Assembly (NCBI GenBank): GCA_035524895.1
Contig: DATLFI010000211.1
Coordinates: 1-6,277 of the forward strand
Reading direction: 5' to 3'
DNA length: 6,277 nucleotides
DNA from: DATLFI01 sp035524895
GTDB lineage: Bacteria; Acidobacteriota; Thermoanaerobaculia; Multivoradales; Multivoraceae
Shown piece by piece: positions 1 through 5,448 of the stretch (position 1 is the first letter of the stretch; each line of letters begins with the position of its first letter). Under the pieces are notes generated by a model that was given only the letters and a program-made list of their open reading frames with translations, did no database searches and was not told the origin of the DNA. Both the position numbers and the translations under genes were made by a program.

Positions 1-14
1 GGATCAGGGGATTT

Positions 15-70
15 CTACTTCGGCGCCTCGGAGGTGGCCGAGGGCTCCTGCGAGGGAGAAGTAGCAGGAG
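15..70. repeat. Nested and overlapping inverted repeats
   Basis: Three pairs of exact arms are packed together: CTACTTC (15-21) with GAAGTAG (58-64); CCTCGG (26-31) with CCGAGG (38-43), nested inside it; and CTCCTGC (45-51) with GCAGGAG (64-70). The first and third pairs share base 64 and cross each other, so they would compete or form a pseudoknot-like fold. GTAGCA (61-66) can also pair with TGCTAC (90-95) of the neighbouring hairpin. No T tract follows. The arms are short, so some could be chance in GC-rich DNA. Confidence 0.35.
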
Positions 71-88
71 AGCGAACTCGGAGCGCGG

Positions 89-111
89 ATGCTACAGAGG
101 ACCTGTAGCAT
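89..111. repeat. Perfect 9-bp inverted repeat with 5-base loop
   Basis: ATGCTACAG (89-97) and CTGTAGCAT (103-111) are exact reverse complements around the loop AGGAC. On the minus strand it lies 66 bases past the epimerase stop, where an operon-end hairpin might be expected, but no T tract follows on either strand, so it is not a standard intrinsic terminator. It may be a transcript-end structure, a protein site, or (on the plus strand) a hairpin over the start of a small reading frame. The structure is certain; the role is unknown. Confidence 0.6.
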
Positions 112-176
112 GAAGGAAGGGAAGACTTGCCTTTGCTGTAATGATCGGGATGCTCCAGAAGGCTGCACCGCTAGAG

Positions 177-1334
177 CTAGAGATGTCGCGGGAAAGCGTG
201 TCTATGGTTCGGAAAACGGCCTGAGACCTTAGTGCCTATGGTGCGGTTCTGACCACCCCACTCTGCCACGATCTCGGCGACACGCACGCCTGCCTTGCCG
301 TCCCATAGGGGCGGTAGCTGCGAGCCCGCCTTCCTCTCGTCTGCCAGAGCCTCTTGCAGCGCTTCGACAATCTGATCCGGCTCATTTCCGATCACCTTGT
401 TCGTGCCCAGTTCCACGGTGATCGGCCTTTCGGTGTTGCGCCGCAGCGTCAAGCAGGGAACACCCAATGCGGTCGTTTCCTCTTGAATCCCTCCGGAATC
501 CGTAAGGACACACCGAGCGCGAGCCATCAAACCGAGAAAGGAGAGGTACGGGAGCGGCGGCTCGAGGCGAACCCCACGGCTCATCGAAATCGCCCCCTCC
601 TCCAGCCGCTTCCGCGTCCTAGGGTGCAGAGGGAGAACGACCGGGAGCATCCGGCTTGCTTCGTTCAAGGCATCAACGAGCCCTCGCAACACCGTGGGGT
701 CGTCCACATTCGCTGGCCGATGAAGTGTGGCCAGCAGGTAGCCGCCTGGATCGAGCTGACGCTCGCTCCAAGGCTCCTGCGCCAGCGCGTGTTCTATGTG
801 CTCCAAGAGAGTGTCCACCATGCAGTTGCCAACGAAGAAGATCCGCTCCTCAGCGACTCCTTCCCTTCGCAAGTTCCTGCTACCGCTCTCTTCAGTGGTG
901 AACAGAAGCTCCGAGAGGTGATCCGCAACGACTCGATTGACCTCTTCCGGCATCGACCGATCGAACGAGCGCAAACCGGCTTCGACGTGCCCCACGGGTA
1001 TCTTGAGCTTCGCGGCCGCCAGCGCCGCCGCCATCGTGGAATTCACGTCACCGCCAACCAGAACGAGATCCGGCCCGAGCTCGATGCAGCTTCTCTCGAG
1101 AGCCGTCAAGAGCCGGCCCGTCTGCTCGGCATGAGTCCCCGAACCGACTGCCAACGAGGCATCGGGCTCCGGCATCCCTAGCTGCCGGAAGAAGACTTCG
1201 GACAGCTCTTCGTCGTAGTGCTGACCTGTATGGACGAGTAACGACTCCACGCCGGCCGACCGTTTCAGAGCCCGAACGACGGGGGCCATCTTCATGAAGT
1301 TGGGGCGAGCTCCGACAACGCTCATCACCCGCAT
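177..1334 (-). CDS. wecB: UDP-N-acetylglucosamine 2-epimerase, non-hydrolysing (WecB-like)
   Basis: A 385-residue cytoplasmic enzyme that should interconvert UDP-GlcNAc and UDP-ManNAc, or a related UDP-HexNAc pair, by anti-elimination and re-addition of UDP. It has VVGARPNFMK (6-15; R10, K15), HTGQHYD (35-41), GGDVNST (94-100; D96), HVEAGLRS (117-124; E119), MPEEVNR (129-135; E131), TLHRPANVDD (203-212; H205, R206), LHPRT (236-240), TDSGGIQEE (278-286) and LGVPCLTLRRNTERP (290-304). These match the active-site positions of WecB. The ATG at 1334 is chosen because the family N-terminus begins there, four bases after the preceding stop, with GGGGAAGGG 11 bases upstream. The open frame runs to 1463 but that part only shadows the aminotransferase end. 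A basic tail of roughly 25 residues (after 360) extends past the usual fold. A diacetamido-sugar acid 2-epimerase (WbpI-like) is an alternative. It is the last gene of the operon. Confidence 0.93.
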   Translation of the reverse strand: MRVMSVVGARPNFMKMAPVVRALKRSAGVESLLVHTGQHYDEELSEVFFRQLGMPEPDASLAVGSGTHAEQTGRLLTALERSCIELGPDLVLVGGDVNSTMAAALAAAKLKIPVGHVEAGLRSFDRSMPEEVNRVVADHLSELLFTTEESGSRNLRREGVAEERIFFVGNCMVDTLLEHIEHALAQEPWSERQLDPGGYLLATLHRPANVDDPTVLRGLVDALNEASRMLPVVLPLHPRTRKRLEEGAISMSRGVRLEPPLPYLSFLGLMARARCVLTDSGGIQEETTALGVPCLTLRRNTERPITVELGTNKVIGNEPDQIVEALQEALADERKAGSQLPPLWDGKAGVRVAEIVAEWGGQNRTIGTKVSGRFPNHRHAFPRHL

Positions 1335-1338
1335 GACA

Positions 1339-2478
1339 TCAGCCGCCCTTCCCCTGCTGCTCCCGCACGATCGAAGCGACCCTTTCGCGGTCCGTTTCCG
1401 AGAGGTTCGAGCCACTGGGTAGACAGAGTCCTGTTTCAAAAAGCCGGCGCGCCACGTCGCCACCGCGGACGAGAGCGCCTTCGAACAGAGGCTGCATATG
1501 CATCGGCTTCCAAACCGGTCGGGCCTCTATGTTTTGAGCCTCCAAAGCGAGGCGCACGTCCTCGCGACCGGCCCCGAATTCCTCCTCATCGACGAGAAGG
1601 CATGTGAGCCAACGCGTCGAGCGCCCCCGGGGGCTCTCGGGCATGAAGGACAGCCCAGGCAGATCGCCGAGCGCCTCGGTGTAGAACTGGAAATGGGCCC
1701 TGCGGGCGGCGATCTTACCCTCGAGGCTGCGAAGCTGTGCTCTACCGAGCGCAGCGAGCAGGTTGCTCATCCGGTAGTTGTATCCCAGCTCGGAGTGTTG
1801 GTAGTGAGGAGCGGGATCTCGGGCCTGGCTGGCAAGCCGGCGTGCACGTGAGATCATCTCGCGATCATTCGAGAGCAGCATCCCGCCGCCCGAAGTCGTG
1901 ATGATCTTGTTGCCGTTGAAGGACAGGATCCCGCACCGACCGAAGCTCCCGGCTTGTCGGCCCTCATAGCTGGCGCCGAGGGCCTCGGCGGCATCTTCGA
2001 TCAGGGGAACCTCGTACCGCGAGCAGATCTCTTCCAGTGGGCCATAGTCGGCACACTGCCCGTAGAGGTCGACCGCGACCACGGCGGCCAACCGGTCGCC
2101 GCCGCTGGCGGCCCGCGCCAGCTCCTCCTCCACGAGAGTCGAGTCGACAGTCCAGTTCGCAGGATCGGCGTCCACGAAGATCGGCGTCGCGCCCAGATAG
2201 CAGACCGGTGACACCGAAGCGACAAACGTCAGAGTCGGGCAAAGCACTCGGTCGCCCGCACCTACCCCGGCGAGGCGCAGCGCCAGGTGCAACGCTGCGG
2301 TTCCCGTCGACACCGCGGCCGCATCCTGCACTCCGACAAGCTCCGCAACCTCTTGCTCAAAGGCGTCCAGCTCTGGTCCCACCGGTGCAACCCACCCGGA
2401 GTCGAACGCCTCGAGCAACAACCGCCGCTCCTCCTCCCCGACGTCGGGTGGCGAAAGATAAACCCTATATTCGCTCAA
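1339..2478 (-). CDS. Nucleotide-sugar 4-aminotransferase, EpsN/PglE-like (DegT/DnrJ/EryC1 family)
   Basis: A 379-residue PLP aminotransferase that closely matches the EpsN/PglE group as I remember it. It opens with YLSPPDVGEEE (7-17) and the FDSGWVAPVGPELDAFE stretch (25-41). The phosphate cradle is STGTAALHLAL (57-67), followed by VDLYGQ (136-141). The cofactor Asp is in LIEDAAEALG (159-168, D162), the catalytic lysine in SFNGNKIITTSGGGML (186-201, K191), and the partner-subunit loop in GYNYRMSN (232-239). RPVWKPMH (320-327) and LCLPSGSNLSE (351-361) close the protein. Family members convert UDP-4-keto-6-deoxy-HexNAc to the 4-amino sugar using glutamate, on the route to bacillosamine-type sugars. 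The start is a TTG at 2478 with a G-rich stretch upstream; the family N-terminus aligns there. Four bases separate its TGA from the epimerase ATG. No 4,6-dehydratase is visible here to make its substrate. Confidence 0.93.
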   Translation of the reverse strand: MSEYRVYLSPPDVGEEERRLLLEAFDSGWVAPVGPELDAFEQEVAELVGVQDAAAVSTGTAALHLALRLAGVGAGDRVLCPTLTFVASVSPVCYLGATPIFVDADPANWTVDSTLVEEELARAASGGDRLAAVVAVDLYGQCADYGPLEEICSRYEVPLIEDAAEALGASYEGRQAGSFGRCGILSFNGNKIITTSGGGMLLSNDREMISRARRLASQARDPAPHYQHSELGYNYRMSNLLAALGRAQLRSLEGKIAARRAHFQFYTEALGDLPGLSFMPESPRGRSTRWLTCLLVDEEEFGAGREDVRLALEAQNIEARPVWKPMHMQPLFEGALVRGGDVARRLFETGLCLPSGSNLSETDRERVASIVREQQGKGG

Positions 2479-2499
2479 GCGGAGCCCCCACGACTCTCC

Positions 2500-3462
2500 T
2501 CACCGAAGATAGACGAACACCCCACCGCCCACACACGCCACCTGGGCCACACCCGCCACCCCCAGCACCTTCCCCACCGGCCACCCGCGCTGCAGCAGCA
2601 GGTCATAGAAGTGCCCCCGATCCCCCCACAACGGCGACTGCCCCCGCGCCAGCCGCCGCACGACCGCCGCACCACCATCGAGGACCGGCACCCCGACGAG
2701 CAGCAGCGCCCCGGCCGCTCCTCCGACTGTCGGCCGCTCGAGAAAGAGCACCAGCGCGCCGACCCCGAGGACGAAGCCGAGAAAGTACGAGCCGCTGTCG
2801 CCGAGGAACACCGAAGCCGGCGGCAGGTTGAACGGCAGGAACCCGATCGTCGCCCCGGCGACCACGAGCATCACCAGGACCAGCCCCTGCCGCCCCAGCC
2901 CCGACCCCACGACCGCGAAGCCGCAGAGGGCGACGAGGGCGAGGGTCCCGGCGAGCCCGTCGATCCCGTCCTGCATGTTGAGAGCGTTGATCGCCCCGAC
3001 GACGACCAGCACCGCAGCGCCGGCGATGGCGAGCCACGAGCCCACCGAACCGCTGAGGTTGACGATGGCGCCCGCCCCGGGCCCGACGATCAGCGCCGGC
3101 ACGAGGATCGCGAGGATCGCCTCAAAGAGGAACCGAACGCCCTGGGAGAGGCCCCACAGGTCGTCGGCGAAGCCCACCGCGACGACCCCGACGGCCGGGA
3201 GGAAGAACGCCGGCGCCGGCCATAGCGAGGGAGCGATCGCCACCGCCAGGGCCGCTGCCGCCACGCTGCTCGTGGCGATCGCCAGCCCGCCGACCAGAGG
3301 CGTCGCCGTCGCGTGGATCTTCAGTGGATCGCCATCCGGCCTGTCGACCCAGCCCCACCGGTGTGCCGCCGGCTGCAGCAGGACGACGAGGAGGCTCGAG
3401 ACGAGGAGGGCCACGCCTCCCGCCGCGAGGATCGCCGCCGCGTCGAGCTCAGGCCCCGACAG
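2500..3462 (-). CDS. Polyprenyl-phosphate sugar-1-phosphate transferase (WecA/MraY-like, glycosyltransferase family 4)
   Basis: An integral membrane protein with about ten hydrophobic segments. It should move a (probably N-acetylhexosamine) 1-phosphate from a UDP-sugar to undecaprenyl phosphate, the first membrane step of a glycan. Counted from a CTG at 3462 (about 320 residues): DRPDGDPLKIH (40-50) and PLVGGLAI (55-62) after the first helix; the catalytic Asp pair in FADDLWG (98-104); NALNMQDGIDGLAG (159-172), the Mg-binding loop; FLPFNLPPASVFLGDSGS (208-225); and RGQSPLWGDRGHFYDLLLQRG (273-293), the sugar-recognition loop. The start is ambiguous. The frame is open to a GTG at 3552, but that would overlap the upstream gene by 104 bases with a Pro/Arg-rich leader. 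A GTG at 3414 cuts into the first helix and has its GGAGG only one base away. The CTG at 3462 has a well-spaced GGGAGGT and leaves a full first helix. A 21-base gap precedes the next gene. Confidence 0.9.
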   Translation of the reverse strand: MSGPELDAAAILAAGGVALLVSSLLVVLLQPAAHRWGWVDRPDGDPLKIHATATPLVGGLAIATSSVAAAALAVAIAPSLWPAPAFFLPAVGVVAVGFADDLWGLSQGVRFLFEAILAILVPALIVGPGAGAIVNLSGSVGSWLAIAGAAVLVVVGAINALNMQDGIDGLAGTLALVALCGFAVVGSGLGRQGLVLVMLVVAGATIGFLPFNLPPASVFLGDSGSYFLGFVLGVGALVLFLERPTVGGAAGALLLVGVPVLDGGAAVVRRLARGQSPLWGDRGHFYDLLLQRGWPVGKVLGVAGVAQVACVGGGVFVYLR

Positions 3463-4681
3463 CGGCGACCTCCCGCGAGCTCCCGGCCCCCCGGCGATCG
3501 AGAATCGCCTCGCTGCATGCGGCGAGGGAGGCGGCGACGTGGCGGATCTCACGCTCCCCGAGGCTCGGGTGACAGGGCACGAGAAGGAGGCGACGAGTCA
3601 GCTCGTGGGCGCTGGGAAACGCCTCCGGCTCGCCGAGGGTGACCGGGTATGGGTCCTCGGTCTGGATCCCCCGTTCCCACAGGAAGCGCCGGGCGGCGAG
3701 GAGCGCTTCGCCCTCGTCACCGGCCCGGGGATCGACCAGCAGCGGGAGCAAGTGGACGAACCGGCCGTCGACCGGCTCGCCGGCGAGACGGAAGGCGGGA
3801 GCGTCGGCCAGGGCGTCGAGCAGCATCGCCGTGTTGCGCCGCTGCCGCCGGCCGATCTCCTCCCGCCGCTGCCACTGGCCGAGAGCGACCGCCGCCTGCA
3901 GCTCGGACATCGGCCGCTCCTCGATCGCCAGGTGGCAGGCGCGGACCTCCGCCTGCCCGGCCTGCGGCCGCCAGGCACCGCCGAGGGCCCTCGGGATCCA
4001 GTGCCGCAGGATGCTGCGCAGCAGGTAATCGCCGAGTTGCCGGAGCTCGCCGGATCCGACTCGCGGCGCGCGCCCCGTGCTCGCGTGCGAGGGCTCCGAC
4101 CCACGGCCTGACAGCAGCACCCCACCGCCGACCCCCGCCAGCGCCTTGAACCGGAAGCTCCACACCCCGGCCGCGCCTCGGGCGCCGCACATCCTGCCGC
4201 CGCCGTCGACGAGCCCCGCCTGGTAAGCGGCATCGTCGAGGACCGGCGCGGCGAGCGAGCCCAGCAGCTCCCAGTCCTGATTGCAACCGTAGGTCGCAGG
4301 GGCCACGACGGCGGCGCAGCCCTCCTCGGTGACCGCTCGCCGCAGCCCGCCCGGCGCGAAGCGAAACGACCCCTCCTCGATGTCGATGCCGAGGGGCCCG
4401 GCGCCGGCCGCCCGGAGGCCGGTGAGCACCGCCGGGCAGACGTAGGCAGGCACCGCGATGCGGGCGCCCACGAGGCCGAGCGAGCGGATCGCGACCACCA
4501 GGCCGTAGCGGGCCGAGGCGACCAGGTCGAGAGCTCCGCAGCGGACAGTCGCTTCCGACCACCCCATCAGCTCCGCGGCCAGGCGATCTCGAGACCGCCC
4601 ACCCAACCAGGGAAGCGAGGCACGCACCCCGCAGGCCACCTCGCCTGCTCGCCAGTCCGGGACGTTGAGCCGCAGGTGCAC
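3449..4681 (-). CDS. Divergent DegT/DnrJ/EryC1/StrS-family PLP aminotransferase
   Basis: A 410-residue fold-type I PLP protein of the DegT (sugar aminotransferase) family. It shows VPAYVCPAVLTGLRAAGA (77-94), the family's 'D-V-D' region at GIDIEEGSF (98-106), APATYG (127-132), the cofactor-ring Asp in VLDDAAYQAG (147-156), and the Schiff-base lysine in SFRFKALAGVGGGVL (K179). A closing LLVPCHPSLGEREI (366-379) corresponds to the usual 'LPxHPxLT' motif. The normal phosphate-cradle motif (S/G-GTAAL) is here SARYGLVV (56-63), and the residues around K179 differ from the common SFxxxKxxxxGGGG pattern. It therefore belongs to a side branch, and its amino acceptor is uncertain. Asp and Lys are both kept, so an active enzyme is likely. 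The GTG start at 4681 overlaps the methyltransferase stop by one base. The gene is very GC-rich (46 of 60 bases in 3961-4020). A keto-sugar transaminase is the best guess. Confidence 0.87.
   Translation of the reverse strand: MHLRLNVPDWRAGEVACGVRASLPWLGGRSRDRLAAELMGWSEATVRCGALDLVASARYGLVVAIRSLGLVGARIAVPAYVCPAVLTGLRAAGAGPLGIDIEEGSFRFAPGGLRRAVTEEGCAAVVAPATYGCNQDWELLGSLAAPVLDDAAYQAGLVDGGGRMCGARGAAGVWSFRFKALAGVGGGVLLSGRGSEPSHASTGRAPRVGSGELRQLGDYLLRSILRHWIPRALGGAWRPQAGQAEVRACHLAIEERPMSELQAAVALGQWQRREEIGRRQRRNTAMLLDALADAPAFRLAGEPVDGRFVHLLPLLVDPRAGDEGEALLAARRFLWERGIQTEDPYPVTLGEPEAFPSAHELTRRLLLVPCHPSLGEREIRHVAASLAACSEAILDRRGAGSSREVAAVGA
3468..3474 (-). promoter_or_regulatory. Shine-Dalgarno supporting a CTG start of the sugar-phosphate transferase
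   Basis: On the minus strand GGGAGGT is followed after five bases by CTG (3462-3460), which is in frame with the membrane transferase. It lies inside the last codons of the upstream aminotransferase, whose TGA follows 9 bases after the CTG codon. No ATG or TTG is available in this frame before the first helix, so this site decides between a CTG start here and the GTG codons at 3552 or 3414. This is a sequence reading, not proof of use. Confidence 0.45.
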
Positions 4682-5448
4682 TAGCGAGGAGCTTCCTGCT
4701 TGCGAAAGGAATAGATCCCGTAGTCACCGAGGAGCGACGGTGCGACTGCTGCCACCGCCTCTCCGATCCGATACGACCAGCGGGTCACTGCCGGCAGCCG
4801 CTCGAAGATCGGCCTGGCGACGATGAGACGGATCGGAATGCAATGGATGCCGCCGCGCTCGACGGGAAGGCAGCCGAGCGAGGTGAAGAGGTTGACGACC
4901 TCGGCACTTCGAAGCCGGCACGTCCGAACGAGGGGAGCGAAGGTGTGGAACGGGTCGATGAGGACCAGCGAGCCACGTGGCCGCAGCGCAGCCGCGAGCC
5001 GCGATGCGATCTCCGGCAGCTCTTCGGACGTACAGGCACTGCCCAGACATGCCATCGAGAGGATGAGGTCGAACGTTTCCTCCTCGAGCTCGTAGTCCTG
5101 GACCTTGCTGCCCACGAGCTCGACACTGTCCAGCTCCTCGACGGCCAGGCGGCGTCGGGCCTCCTCGACCATCGGCGGAAGGTCGACCCCGACGTAGCGG
5201 TCGAAGACGCGCGCGAGGCGGGGAGTGAAGCGTCCAGTCCCACACCCGAGGTCCAGCACCGCGCCGCGTCGGTCTGGCAGATTCCGCTCGACGGCGCGCC
5301 ACTGATCCTGTTCCGCGAGCTCGTTGTAGATGGCATTCGGCCACATGACCGAGTAGCTGCCGGGGTCTCCGGCGCGGGCGCTCCAGAATCCGACCGGATC
5401 CGGGGCCTCCCACGACAGGAGTCGCCGCAGGGCTCTGGGCGCGCTCAT
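4681..5448 (-). CDS. Class I SAM-dependent methyltransferase
   Basis: A 255-residue soluble protein with a Rossmann-type methyltransferase core. Motif I is VLDLGCGTGRFT (residues 64-75). The acidic end of strand 2 is in VGVDLPP (D89), which should bind the SAM ribose. A motif like LVGSKVQDYEL (about 111-121) precedes FDLILSMACLGS (126-137, strand 4), and LRPRGSLVLIDPF (155-167) is strand 5. The aromatic N-terminal stretch FWSARAGDPGSYSVMWPN (21-38) and the C-terminal segment after 200 probably form the acceptor site. The ATG at 5448 has a GGGGA Shine-Dalgarno 8 bases upstream and overlaps the preceding ATP-grasp stop by four bases, so translation is probably coupled. Its 3' end shares one base with the next gene's GTG (TAGTG). 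By context it probably methylates a sugar hydroxyl, amine or carboxyl, but the sequence does not show the acceptor. Confidence 0.9.
   Translation of the reverse strand: MSAPRALRRLLSWEAPDPVGFWSARAGDPGSYSVMWPNAIYNELAEQDQWRAVERNLPDRRGAVLDLGCGTGRFTPRLARVFDRYVGVDLPPMVEEARRRLAVEELDSVELVGSKVQDYELEEETFDLILSMACLGSACTSEELPEIASRLAAALRPRGSLVLIDPFHTFAPLVRTCRLRSAEVVNLFTSLGCLPVERGGIHCIPIRLIVARPIFERLPAVTRWSYRIGEAVAAVAPSLLGDYGIYSFRKQEAPR

Larger units (their letters stand above)
1..176. other. Non-coding left margin downstream of the operon
   Basis: No gene recognisable by family lies here. The stretch holds the inverted repeats listed separately and two weak small reading frames: a minus-strand frame of 35 codons (4-111) without a Shine-Dalgarno, and a plus-strand frame of 40 codons (110-232) with one, which overlaps the epimerase 3' end antisense. 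No attachment site, tRNA end or insertion-sequence end was seen. Confidence 0.6.

Noticed and set aside
4..111. Minus-strand frame of 35 codons past the epimerase
   Set aside because: It has no Shine-Dalgarno (the upstream sequence is pyrimidine-rich), no recognisable domain, and starts inside the hairpin arm.
89..111. Intrinsic terminator for the operon
   Set aside because: The stem is good but no T tract follows on either strand, so I list it only as an inverted repeat.
354..1181. Plus-strand open frame of 275 codons
   Set aside because: It is antisense to the epimerase, which has full family motifs. The translation shows no recognisable domain and is rich in Arg, Pro and Gln, as expected of a shadow frame.
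1335..1463. N-terminal extension of the epimerase frame to 1463
   Set aside because: The extra 43 residues are low-complexity and basic, lie wholly over the aminotransferase 3' end, and the family N-terminus starts at the ATG at 1334.
2037..4111. Long plus-strand open frames (2037-2831, 2287-3225, 2828-4111)
   Set aside because: They are Pro/Arg/Ala-rich antisense shadows of genes with clear motifs in very GC-rich DNA, where stop codons are rare.
3598..4727. Other minus-strand frames over the divergent aminotransferase (3598-4233, 3717-4727)
   Set aside because: They are Arg/Ala/Gly-rich with no domain, while the accepted frame contains the PLP Asp, the Lys and the family C-terminal motif.
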